The position numbers and the translations under genes were made by a program. This document shows positions 17,561-26,329 of a stretch of DNA of 64,000 nucleotides, piece by piece (within the stretch, counting starts at the first letter, position 1; each line of letters starts with the position of its first letter). Location of the stretch: positions 47,631 through 111,630 of the forward strand of contig CBINGZ010000013.1 of assembly GCA_966250335.1 (NCBI GenBank), written 5' to 3'. The DNA comes from OLB7 sp966250335 (GTDB taxonomy: Bacteria > Bacteroidota > Ignavibacteria > OLB7). A model generated the notes under the pieces. The model did no database searches. It saw nothing but the letters and a program-made list of their open reading frames with translations, and had not been told where the DNA came from.

Positions 17561-20500
17561 CTATACCGGTTCAGGAGCCGTCGCGGCCCGCATCCGTATC
17601 CTCTCCGCCTCGGCCATCTTGCCGAGCTGGATCAGCGCCCCTTCCAGAAGGGAGGCGATCTCCGCATCGTCGGGGATCGCGGCGAGCGCCGCCTGGAGCA
17701 GCTCCTCGGCCCCTGCCGCATCGGCTTCCCGGAGCACGCCCCGGGCGACCCGCAGAACCAGCGAGCGGCGGCGGTTCTCGAAATCCTCCCGCGCGGCCGT
17801 GAAGAACTCCTCGAAGAGCGTGGGGAATGGAATCTCGGCTCCCGATATGCGCAGCGCGCCGATGAGCGACGGAACGGCGCGGATGAACGATCCCTCCCGC
17901 ATCGCCCGCTCCGCCTCCCCCAGCAGCCGGTCGGCCTCGATCAGATCGACGTCGACAAGATCGAGATTGAGGCGCGGGGTCGGCCCCTCCGTGCCGATCG
18001 CCTCGTGGCCGATGATCTCGCGCACCCTGTGGACCGAAAGATGGAGCGTCTTGCGGGCGTCGTCGAGTTCGGGGATGTCGATCGCCGCCAGCCGCGTGAA
18101 CTCGCGCTGCCCCAGGGGCCGCGCCAGCATCCGATCGGCGACCAGAAGCCCCAGCAGTGTGCGGAGCCGCTGGCCCCGGACGCGGGTCGGTTCCTCGCCG
18201 GGGAGCTGAACTTCTATCGTGCCGAGCATGGTGAGCTTCACCCTGTCGCTCCGCCCTCCGTTCCCCCGATCCACGGAATGGGCGGCGGAGAGTTCCGCGA
18301 TCCTCACCTTCCACTGGGCAAGCTCCCCTCTGGAGAAGAAGGAACGGTAGCGCGTGACGATCGCCACCATGAAGGGGAAGAGACATCGTTCATCGAGCCA
18401 TTCCATCGACCCCTTGAGCGCCGCCTGGATCTCCCCGCGCAGCTCGGTCTGAAGCCCCGGAAACGGACCGTCGGCCGCGCGGATCAGCAGATCGATCGCG
18501 GCGCGGCGGCTCAGGATGTCGTCGCGGCGGACGATCGGCGCGGCGAGGATGTCGCGAGCGATCTTCCCGGCCGCGTCGGAGTCGGCTCCCTCGCGGAAGA
18601 GGGAATCGACCAGCCTGCAGAGAAGATCGCCGGAATCGTCGTCGCACGATATTTCAAGCAGATCCTCCTGCTCCCCCCCGGTAGCCATGAGAAGCATAAT
18701 GCGATACTTTGCCGACTGCACCTCGTCGGCCCCCAGAAGGTATCGGGTCATGATCCGTTTCGTCCAGACGGCATCCCCGCGGAGCGCGCCGACGGAGGCG
18801 AGGCGGTCGCCGGAGAGAAGAAGGAAATGGATGCGGACCTCCTCCGGTATCTCCTCGTGCGCCGCCAGCAGCTCCCGTTCCACCTGTTCCAGCTCGACGC
18901 CGAGCGAGGCGCGGCAGCAGAGGCTCAGCAGGAAGGCATGCCAGTAGCTGTGCGCCAGCGACCGCTCCTTGAATCGCGGCACGACGATTTCCAGGCGCTT
19001 CAGCACCGACCGGACCTCCCCGGTCGCCATCTCGAACTGCGATATCTGCCAGATCAGCTCCACATCGTCCGGGTCGGCTTCATCCTCCAGCCGGTCGATG
19101 CTCTCCTTCAGTCTGTCGAGCTCCTCCGGGGTGTCGAAGCATTTCAGAAGATGGGGGAAGACGACCCTGTGCATCCGTGCCTTGACCTCCGCGGAGACCT
19201 CGGGGGAGCCGATGATCTCCTCGAACCTGTCCCGTATAATACGGAGCATGTCGAGGTCGTACGACATCCCCGCCCCCTGCGCCACGTTCCGGAGGAACTC
19301 GACGTACTCGCGGCCGGAACGTATATCGGGGAACGATTTCATCAACTCTTCCACCTCCCGCCAGATCTCCCTGTTATCCTCCTCCCGCCTGCGGCGGAAG
19401 TTCCAGCGGAACTTGTGCGTCAGCGCCTGCACCCTTCTGTTGACGAACTCGAGATCGCGCGGCTGTTCGGTGATCGCCAGGAAGAGGTTGGCGATCCGCT
19501 CGAACTCCGTGCTCACCGTGTCGCGCCGGAGCAGCTGCAGCTTCGTGTTGAGGAGCTTGGCGTGCGTGGCGCGGCGCGACTCCTCGTCGAGCGACGGCGA
19601 GAGAAGATCGAACATCTGCTCGGCGATGCTCCAGAGCGGGAGCGCGAGCCTCCAGTCGCTCGTGCGGTCCAGCCCCTGCGCCACAAGGAGCGTCCGCAGC
19701 ACCGCGTCGCCGACCGTATCGGGGGGCGCCGAACTCTCCCCCATCCTGCCGTCGATGAGCTGGAAGGGGACGATGGAGTAGAGGGGAAGCCCGGAGGCGA
19801 TCAGATCGAGAAGCCTGTCGATCTCGATCGTCGCCGCCTCCGCGAACCGTCTGTGCAGCAGCGAATGGGTGAAGGCGAGAAGCTGCCGTGTGCTTGCGGC
19901 GCCGTGCAGCGCGGGCATCTGGGCTCCGGAGGGGGCCACGATCCCCTTGAAGACGAGCGATTCGATGATCGCCTCCCCCTCCGGGATCAGCGCCTTGACC
20001 GTCTCCTGCGCCACGACCTCCCCCAGACAGGCGATCTCCTCGGCGATACGCCGCTCCTGATCGTTCAGGTGGACCGCCATCCCTTCCGACAACAATCTCA
20101 CATTACGATCGAGTGTGTCGGCGAAGGCCGCCGATTCCAGTCCGACCCTCCATGTCCCGTTCCCCTGCTCCTGCACCAGCGAGCCGGACTTGATCGCCCC
20201 CCGCAGCGCCGAGCGGACGGCAAGGGGATTCCCCGCCGTCGCCGCCAGGAACGGCGCGATCAGCCCCGGATCGATCCCCCCCCCGAGGACGCTCGCCAGC
20301 AGCTCCGCCATCGACTCCGAGTTCCACCCGGAGAGCTCGATCTCGTCGATGATGTAGCGTTCCAGCACCCCGCGCACCACAAGATCCTGCGGCCGCGCGG
20401 CGCAGAGGAGCGCGATCTGCTCGTCGGCGAGGGCCGAGAGGATCGTGGAGACGTCGGCGATATTCTCGAAGGTGAAGAGGTGGATATCCTCGATGACGAC

Positions 20501-20875
20501 GATCGTCGGCCGCAGCCGCGCCAGACGCCGAAGGGAGGCGATCACCGATCCCGCCTTCTCCTCCGGCTCGATCTTCAGGTTCGGATGAAGGGAACCGAAC
20601 CGCCAGAGCGCGCGGGCCAGCAGCGGCACGATCGCGGCGGGGGATTCCGGATAGAGCTTCGTCTGGATGACGCCCCCTCCCCCCTTGACGATCTCGGCGA
20701 TCGCCTCCTCGATCAGCCGGCTCTTGCCGACGCCCGCCTCCCCCATCAGCAGAAGCGCCTGGAGACCGGGCGCCTCGCCGCTTCCGCGCCAGAATTCCAC
20801 GATTCTGTGCAGCTCGATATCCCGTCCGGTAAACGGAAAAAGGCCGTGGTTGATGAAGTCGATGAGAGAGCGCAT
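17561..20875 (-). CDS. AAA/STAND ATPase with C-terminal SARP-like DNA-binding module
   Basis: Start taken at MRSLIDFINHGLFPFTGRDIELHRIVEF, where homology begins; about 1104 residues. An AAA_16-type ATPase lies at the N-terminus (Walker A GEAGVGKS at about 45-52, Walker B TIVVIEDIHLF). A ~600-residue helical solenoid follows. The last ~228 residues start with VKLTMLGTIEVQLPG...RGQRLRTLLGLLVADR and continue DDARKTLHLSVHRVREIIG, which is an OmpR-like winged helix, and end in a BTAD-like TPR block. SARP/LAL regulators normally carry this module at the N-terminus, so the order here is permuted. Probably a ligand-responsive transcription factor; target genes unknown. It is divergent from a TPR-LuxR gene. 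Confidence 0.8.
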   Translation of the reverse strand: MRSLIDFINHGLFPFTGRDIELHRIVEFWRGSGEAPGLQALLLMGEAGVGKSRLIEEAIAEIVKGGGGVIQTKLYPESPAAIVPLLARALWRFGSLHPNLKIEPEEKAGSVIASLRRLARLRPTIVVIEDIHLFTFENIADVSTILSALADEQIALLCAARPQDLVVRGVLERYIIDEIELSGWNSESMAELLASVLGGGIDPGLIAPFLAATAGNPLAVRSALRGAIKSGSLVQEQGNGTWRVGLESAAFADTLDRNVRLLSEGMAVHLNDQERRIAEEIACLGEVVAQETVKALIPEGEAIIESLVFKGIVAPSGAQMPALHGAASTRQLLAFTHSLLHRRFAEAATIEIDRLLDLIASGLPLYSIVPFQLIDGRMGESSAPPDTVGDAVLRTLLVAQGLDRTSDWRLALPLWSIAEQMFDLLSPSLDEESRRATHAKLLNTKLQLLRRDTVSTEFERIANLFLAITEQPRDLEFVNRRVQALTHKFRWNFRRRREEDNREIWREVEELMKSFPDIRSGREYVEFLRNVAQGAGMSYDLDMLRIIRDRFEEIIGSPEVSAEVKARMHRVVFPHLLKCFDTPEELDRLKESIDRLEDEADPDDVELIWQISQFEMATGEVRSVLKRLEIVVPRFKERSLAHSYWHAFLLSLCCRASLGVELEQVERELLAAHEEIPEEVRIHFLLLSGDRLASVGALRGDAVWTKRIMTRYLLGADEVQSAKYRIMLLMATGGEQEDLLEISCDDDSGDLLCRLVDSLFREGADSDAAGKIARDILAAPIVRRDDILSRRAAIDLLIRAADGPFPGLQTELRGEIQAALKGSMEWLDERCLFPFMVAIVTRYRSFFSRGELAQWKVRIAELSAAHSVDRGNGGRSDRVKLTMLGTIEVQLPGEEPTRVRGQRLRTLLGLLVADRMLARPLGQREFTRLAAIDIPELDDARKTLHLSVHRVREIIGHEAIGTEGPTPRLNLDLVDVDLIEADRLLGEAERAMREGSFIRAVPSLIGALRISGAEIPFPTLFEEFFTAAREDFENRRRSLVLRVARGVLREADAAGAEELLQAALAAIPDDAEIASLLEGALIQLGKMAEAERIRMRAATAPEPV

Positions 20876-21138
20876 GGTCTCGGAATCCTGAAGATGCGTC
20901 GGTATCGTCGCGTCGGCGGATGCGGGGAGCCGGAAACCGGCCGTTCCACATCCACCGACAGAATATTCACGCCGAAATCGTGCGAAGTTACGCCGGACGT
21001 CGATAAATGAAAGCGGTTTTCCGACTGACGATAATCGCTCCCCGTACATTGATAAGGTATACGATCGCTCCGCCGCCGGTCCGCTTCCCCCCGGACTCCC
21101 CTTCGCGCGGCGGACGATCATCAGTCGAGGAGATGAAT
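20876..21138. promoter_or_regulatory. divergent promoter region of two large regulators
   Basis: 263 bases separate the start codons of the AAA-SARP and TPR-LuxR genes. It must hold both promoters. AT-rich patches occur around 20955-21065 (gaatattcacgccg, tgataaggtatacgatcg). No perfect palindrome or consensus box was found. Confidence 0.4.
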
Positions 21139-22893
21139 ATGCACGATCCGATAGTTATCGACGAGGCTCTGCTCCCCCTCTGTGCCGTCGAGGATATCAT
21201 GCACAGCGACCCGTTGCAGGCGCTGGAGATGGCACGGGAGGTTCACCGCGCCGCGATCGCCACCGGCAATCCCCTCATCATCGGCATGTCGCTGACGACC
21301 CTGGGCCGGTGCGAGGGGCTCGTCGCGCAGTTCGATGACGCCCTGGAGCATATGCTGGAGGCCCAGGCCCTCTTCGAGGCGAAGAGAGCCGAGGCGCAGC
21401 TCGGTCTGGTCCTGAACGAGATGGGGCTCGTCCGCTTCATGATCGGCGACAACGCGACGGCGTACGATCTGTTCAGGCGAAGCCGGAGGGCGGCCGCGCG
21501 CGCCGGTCGTGAGAGGCTGGCGGCCGTCGCCCTGAGCAATCTCGGGAAGGTGGAGGCGATCATCGGGGATCAGGTGAAGGCGCTGGAGATGTTCGCCGAG
21601 GCGATCGAAGTCTTCCACCGTCTGGGAGAGAGAGGGGCCGAGGCGCGGGCGCATGAGGGAATCGGCTGCATCAATATCGGGATGGGAAATATCTCCCCGG
21701 CTATGGAGAGTCTGGCCAGGTGCCTGGAGATCCTGGAGGACCTTGGGGAGACCGATGCCGTCGCCGTCACCAACATCAACTTCGGCAACGCGCTGCAGGA
21801 GTTCGGCGATTATGCGGGGGCGCTGGAACGGTACCAGGAGGCGCTCTCGATCGCGGCGATGCTGGGAGATCGTCACGTCATGGCCGGCGCGCTCATGAGC
21901 ATCGGCGAAGCCTCTCTCCTGCTGGGACGAACGACACAGGCCGAGCTCCATCTTGGGAACGGGATCACCCTCTGTAGAGAGATCGGAGAACGGCCGATGC
22001 TGGGGGAAGGCTTGCGGGCGCTCGCCGAACTCTCCATGAAGCGGAACGATCCGGAAGGGGCGGCCGCTCATATCAGGGAGTCGATCGAGCTGCTCCGTCA
22101 TGCCGGAAGCCGCAGAACGCTCGCCCGCGCCCTGCTGACGGAGGGAGAACTCCATCTGCGCCGAGGGGGGACGGAAGAGGCTCTGAAGTGCTGTGTCGAG
22201 GCGCTGGAGATGGCCGAGGGGGTCGCCGCGCGGCCGGTGGCCGCGGAGGCGCACAGAGTGTTCTCGGACATTTATGTCGCACAGGGAGACTTCGAGCGGG
22301 CGATGAAGCATCTCCGCCTGCGTCACGAAACCGAGCTTGCCCTCTACAGGGAATCGTGCGACAAGAGTCTCAAGAACCTGAAGGCGCTCAACGAGCTGGA
22401 ACGGCAGAAGCAGCGAGCCGAGCTTCTCGCGGTGGAACTGGAACGGGCAGGTCGCGAGGCGGAGATCATGAACGGCAACCTGATCACGATGGCGACGAGT
22501 CTGGTGGAACACAACGAATATCTGGAATCGATCCGTTCGGCGCTGATCGGGATGAGCGGAGATTACGACGGAGAGGCGCGCGCCGGACTGCGCCGTATCG
22601 CCTCGGAGATACGGGCGCGCACCGGCGGAGAGGAACAGTGGTCGGTGTTCGAGGAGCAGTACAGGCGGCTTCACGGCGATTCCATCCGCAACCTCTCGCA
22701 CAGTTTTCCGGAACTTTCGCCGACCGAGCTGAAGGTCTGCGCGCTGCTGACGCTCGGCCTGGCGACCAAGGAGATCGCGGCAATCCTGAGCGTGACGGTC
22801 CGCTGCGTGGAAACACACCGCTATGCGATCAGAAAGAAGCTCGGGCTGGCGCCGGGGGTGAATCTGATAGGATATCTGATGGGGAGATTATAG
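21139..22893 (+). CDS. TPR-repeat LuxR-type transcriptional regulator
   Basis: ATG chosen with GAGGAG six bases upstream (MHDPIVIDEALLPLC); 584 residues. About nine TPR-like units span residues 15-400 (for example ALSNLGKVEAIIGDQVKALEMFAEAIEVFHRLGE and NFGNALQEFGDYAGALERYQEALSIAAMLGD). A coiled coil follows (SLKNLKALNELERQKQRAELLAVELERAG), and the C-terminus is a LuxR/GerE helix-turn-helix (LSPTELKVCALLTLGLATKEIAAILSVTVRCVETHRYAIRKKL). There is no kinase or receiver domain, so input is likely protein- or ligand-binding through the TPRs. This plan is common in Bacteroidota. It is divergent from another solenoid regulator, and the two may act together, which is inference. Confidence 0.88.
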   Translation: MHDPIVIDEALLPLCAVEDIMHSDPLQALEMAREVHRAAIATGNPLIIGMSLTTLGRCEGLVAQFDDALEHMLEAQALFEAKRAEAQLGLVLNEMGLVRFMIGDNATAYDLFRRSRRAAARAGRERLAAVALSNLGKVEAIIGDQVKALEMFAEAIEVFHRLGERGAEARAHEGIGCINIGMGNISPAMESLARCLEILEDLGETDAVAVTNINFGNALQEFGDYAGALERYQEALSIAAMLGDRHVMAGALMSIGEASLLLGRTTQAELHLGNGITLCREIGERPMLGEGLRALAELSMKRNDPEGAAAHIRESIELLRHAGSRRTLARALLTEGELHLRRGGTEEALKCCVEALEMAEGVAARPVAAEAHRVFSDIYVAQGDFERAMKHLRLRHETELALYRESCDKSLKNLKALNELERQKQRAELLAVELERAGREAEIMNGNLITMATSLVEHNEYLESIRSALIGMSGDYDGEARAGLRRIASEIRARTGGEEQWSVFEEQYRRLHGDSIRNLSHSFPELSPTELKVCALLTLGLATKEIAAILSVTVRCVETHRYAIRKKLGLAPGVNLIGYLMGRL

Positions 22894-23467
22894 TGATGGA
22901 TGTATAGATCATCATCCCGTTCGTTGAGGACTACACGATTTGCAGCATACACGATCTCCCGCCGATCCCGGGAGGGATGGTGCGCACCCGCGGTACTGAA
23001 GAATTCTTGGAGGATTGTCGGGGCTACATCCGGTTCGCCCCTGCGGGGCTTCGAAGAGTGTCATATTGATATGATATTTATTCAGATTTTCTGATCGGTT
23101 ACTGAGCGGTTCACTGGTGAATTCATGCATGGATCAATATCGATTCGATGTGTGGTTCTCAATAACATCCTCTGTAAAATATCCATTTCCATCGCCATCA
23201 CTTCCGTGTTTCAACATCGTATTATCCGTTTTTGTGTGATCACACAAAAATCACATCAATGTGTCAATTCATGACATCCCTGTACGATATTCATGATCCC
23301 GCTTAGTAGTTTTTTAGTAGCGATCCCGCCGCAGCACCATCGTAGGTTTGCATATCGATTTCAACACGATCGACGTTTCCACAGCGAACGGGATGAGAGG
23401 AAGCTAGCGCCCTCAACCTGACGACGCACACCAGAACACAATACGAATCCAGAGAGGAAGCAGAACA
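22894..23467. other. 574-bp AT-richer intergenic region
   Basis: Upstream of the heparinase-like T9SS gene. The part from about 23050 to 23330 is distinctly AT-rich for this window and contains a 22-bp perfect palindrome (annotated separately) and a short inverted pair GTCAATTCATGAC. The left part has a GGTGCGCACC palindrome at about 22979 and a GCCCCTGCGGGGC hairpin near 23037, both resembling pieces of the repeat island at 43.7 kb. No credible ORF. Confidence 0.5.
23229..23250. promoter_or_regulatory. perfect 22-bp palindrome, candidate CRP/FNR-family operator
   Basis: The half-site TTTTTGTGTGA is mirrored exactly around a central AT step, so all 22 bases are palindromic. TGTGA...TCACA is the half-site pair of CRP-type regulators, but here the halves abut rather than being separated by six bases, so another dimeric regulator is possible. 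It lies 218 bases before the start codon of the heparinase-like gene, in an AT-rich promoter zone. Confidence 0.55.
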
Positions 23468-26245
23468 ATGAAGCCATTCAGAATCCGCGGTCCGGTGGCC
23501 GCGGCACTCTTCGGACTTGCCGTTTTCACGGCCTCCGCGTCCGGCGACCCGGTCCGGGAAAGTCACCCCAGAATTCTTCTCGACTCCACGACCAGGGCAA
23601 AGCTCATTACGAAGAAGAACAACGTCGACCCCTCATGGACGGCACTGAAGAGCAGGGCCGATCAGCTCAAGGGGTACCCGGTGGAGCCGTTCACCTACAG
23701 CACGCGCGGCAACTGGTACAGCAACAGAATCTTCTACGGCTACCAGGGAACGGAGTGGTACGAGGCCGTCATGCCGCTCGGGCTGGCCTATCAGATGACC
23801 GGCGATACCCTCTACAGCTCGAAACTGCTGCAGCTTGCCGATGAGATCCTCCGGGCCGAAAATGACCCGGCCAACAAGCCCCCGACGGGGATGTCGCCGA
23901 TGCGGGTCAACATCTCATACGCATCACGATATGTCTGCCCCACGGTCGCCGTTATCTACGACTGGTGCTACGACCGCCTGGGGGATGCGCGAAAGGCGAA
24001 GATGATCACGCTGATGAACACCTATTTCGACAGCCTGCGGAGCAGCTACAACTATCAGTCGTACGAAAACAACGGTCCGGCGATCGGCAACTACTTCGGC
24101 GGCCATCTCTTTGCCGTCGCCTACATGGGCTACGCCACCTACGGCGACAACCCTCGCGCCCAGCAGATGATCGACTGGGCCCGCATCCGGTTCGACGGCG
24201 CCACGTCGTCGCTCCTGACGGCCGGCGACATTCCGACCTCCAACAGGGTCGCCGCATTCAACGGCCCCTACCCCTCCGAGTTCGAACGCCGTCAGGGACT
24301 TGCCCCGACAGGAGCCCCCTTCAAGGGAGGGTTCAACTTCCAGGGATGGTCCTACGGCCCGAACGAGTTCGTCAGGACCGTGGATTACATGCTCACGGTG
24401 AAGTCCGCGACGGGAGAGGATCTCACGGCCGCCCACCAGGAATGGTTCACCACGATGTTCCGCTCCCTGAAGCACGCGCTGATGCCGAACAGGATCGTCA
24501 TCGACCCGGTCGGCGACTGGGGAGGCAACCAGGGGTCGGTGATCAGCCGCAGCCTCCCGGCCCGCGTGGCGCATGTGCTGGCGAACACCGCCGACAGCGC
24601 CGCCGTCCAGCACTTCGTCTACACGGAGATACCTCAGAATACGACCTACGGCTACTACGCGAAGGATGTGCAGATCTATGCGATGCCGGCGTGGGAGCGG
24701 TTCTACTTCGTCGATCCGGCCCGCACATCGACTCCAGGCCAGTTCCCCCTCTACAATTCCCCCTTCGCCCCTGCATACCCGAAGGGAACCCGCGGCAACG
24801 GAGCGATCCCCCGCTTCACCTGGCGCAGCGGATGGGATACCTCGGCCACATGGATGGGAGCGGAGATGGGGGCAGCCTTCTACGGCGATCACCAGATGAA
24901 CCACGCGGGTCATCTCTACATCACTCGCGGACGCGACCAGCTCCTGATCAGCCCGAGCAACTGGCGCGGCGCCGCCCCCGGAATGGGAGTGATCGGCAGC
25001 GGCATCAGCTACGTCGTCCACTCCAGCCTGAAGAACACCCTCTTCTTCGACGACTACGGAGACTATCAGCGGACGAGCGTCGACCAGCACGGCGGGCAGA
25101 GCAACGCCGGATGCGATCGCGTGACGGCGGCCGGGATGAACGCCGCGCACACCTATCTGCGGAGCGATCTTTCGACCGCATACAACAACACGATATGGCC
25201 CCGCGTCGCCGCCGACACCGTCAACAGGAAGCTGGAGCACTTCTATCGCACTATTCTCTATCTGCGCAACTCGAACATCGCCGTCGTCCACGACCAGGTG
25301 AAGGCGAAGGCCTCGACCAACCCGCGCGGAGCGTACGAGAAGCATCTGCGATGGCACTTCCCGGTTTCTCCGGTCATCAGCGGGAAGAGCGTGCGGGCCA
25401 GCCACGGCGCCTCGACGTTGTACCTGCACACGCTCCTGCCGACGGCTCTCTCGCTGAAGAGCACGAGCCTCGTCAGCAACCCGGACAACCGGTGGGGCTC
25501 CAGCTTCAACTACGCATTCAACAGCTCCACCTGGAGGGTCGAGGTGAGGGATACCGTGAACCCGCTCGAACTGCCGTTCCTCACGGTGATCCAGACCGGC
25601 CCGGCCTCGGCTGCGGAGATGACGACGGCGACGATCACCGCCGCCGACTCGCTGATGATCGGCGCGCGGATCGCCTCTCCCTCCGGGATCGACTACGTCC
25701 TCTTCAACAACCGGCCGGGCGCAGCCCCGACGGAGATCACCTCGGTGAGCTACAGCGCGGACGAGACGACGGCGACGACCCACACGCTCTGCGGAATGGT
25801 TCCGAACGCGAGCTATTCGGTGAGCGTGAACGAAGGGATCGTGACGGCCACGGAGGAGCCGACGGGAGCCTGGACCGCAACCGACGCGGGGGTGCTGAGC
25901 TTCGTGCTCGACGGAACGTCGGGCGCCCTCAAGTCCGCTTCACCCCTCTCCGGCCATGAGGCCCCGGCAGGACTTTCAGTGACGGCGTTTCCGAACCCCG
26001 CTTCCACCAGGATCGAGTTCGGATATACCGTTCCCCAGGGAGCCGGACAGATCCGCCTGAGCATCTTCGACATGATGGGCCGCGAGGTGACGACCCTTGT
26101 CGACGCCCCGACGACGGCGGGCCGCCACTCGGTCGAGATCGACCTCAACGGCTCGGCGCTCGGCCCGCTCCCGAACGGGACCTACTACTGCCGCGCCACG
26201 GCCGGCGAATCGACGGGAACCGCACGGTTCGTCCTGATGCGATAG
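23468..26245 (+). CDS. T9SS-exported heparinase II/III-like polysaccharide lyase
   Basis: A 925-residue protein with a signal peptide (residues 1-26, ...AALFGLAVFTASASG). Residues ~30-400 form an alpha/alpha-toroid like alginate/heparin lyases (HPRILLDSTTRAKL, YDWCYDRLGDARKAKM, NNGPAIGNYFGGHLFAVAYMGYATYGDN). A beta-sheet heparinase II/III-like domain follows (DHQMNHAGHLYITRGRDQLLISPSNW, with the Asp/His pair expected near the active site). The last ~75 residues (AFPNPASTRIEFGYTV...GTYYCRATAGESTGTARFVLMR) are a T9SS type A sorting domain. Likely cleaves an acidic polysaccharide at the cell surface; the substrate is not assignable. GAGGAAG precedes the ATG. Ends at a strong terminator. Confidence 0.85.
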   Translation: MKPFRIRGPVAAALFGLAVFTASASGDPVRESHPRILLDSTTRAKLITKKNNVDPSWTALKSRADQLKGYPVEPFTYSTRGNWYSNRIFYGYQGTEWYEAVMPLGLAYQMTGDTLYSSKLLQLADEILRAENDPANKPPTGMSPMRVNISYASRYVCPTVAVIYDWCYDRLGDARKAKMITLMNTYFDSLRSSYNYQSYENNGPAIGNYFGGHLFAVAYMGYATYGDNPRAQQMIDWARIRFDGATSSLLTAGDIPTSNRVAAFNGPYPSEFERRQGLAPTGAPFKGGFNFQGWSYGPNEFVRTVDYMLTVKSATGEDLTAAHQEWFTTMFRSLKHALMPNRIVIDPVGDWGGNQGSVISRSLPARVAHVLANTADSAAVQHFVYTEIPQNTTYGYYAKDVQIYAMPAWERFYFVDPARTSTPGQFPLYNSPFAPAYPKGTRGNGAIPRFTWRSGWDTSATWMGAEMGAAFYGDHQMNHAGHLYITRGRDQLLISPSNWRGAAPGMGVIGSGISYVVHSSLKNTLFFDDYGDYQRTSVDQHGGQSNAGCDRVTAAGMNAAHTYLRSDLSTAYNNTIWPRVAADTVNRKLEHFYRTILYLRNSNIAVVHDQVKAKASTNPRGAYEKHLRWHFPVSPVISGKSVRASHGASTLYLHTLLPTALSLKSTSLVSNPDNRWGSSFNYAFNSSTWRVEVRDTVNPLELPFLTVIQTGPASAAEMTTATITAADSLMIGARIASPSGIDYVLFNNRPGAAPTEITSVSYSADETTATTHTLCGMVPNASYSVSVNEGIVTATEEPTGAWTATDAGVLSFVLDGTSGALKSASPLSGHEAPAGLSVTAFPNPASTRIEFGYTVPQGAGQIRLSIFDMMGREVTTLVDAPTTAGRHSVEIDLNGSALGPLPNGTYYCRATAGESTGTARFVLMR

Positions 26246-26267
26246 ATCGAACCGCCCCCCTGAAACG

Positions 26268-26302
26268 AAGCACGCCGTCGAGGTCGACGGCGTGCTTTTT
26301 TC
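26268..26302 (+). terminator. intrinsic terminator
   Basis: A 12-bp stem (AAGCACGCCGTC and complement) with a 6-base loop, followed directly by a run of six T. It ends the heparinase-like transcript and faces the convergent M14 peptidase gene. Confidence 0.92.
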
Positions 26303-26329
26303 ATGATCGTTGTTCACTCCAGCGACGGC

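Noticed and set aside
17558..21010. A plus-strand 1150-codon frame opposite the AAA-SARP gene
   Set aside because: Long antisense frames are common in GC-rich genes; its product is Arg/His/Pro/Asp-rich with no domain, while the minus strand carries Walker motifs and a DNA-binding module.
22979..22988. GGTGCGCACC palindrome as a stand-alone operator
   Set aside because: Ten bases only and matching the core of the repeat island at 43.7 kb, so a repeat remnant is the simpler reading.
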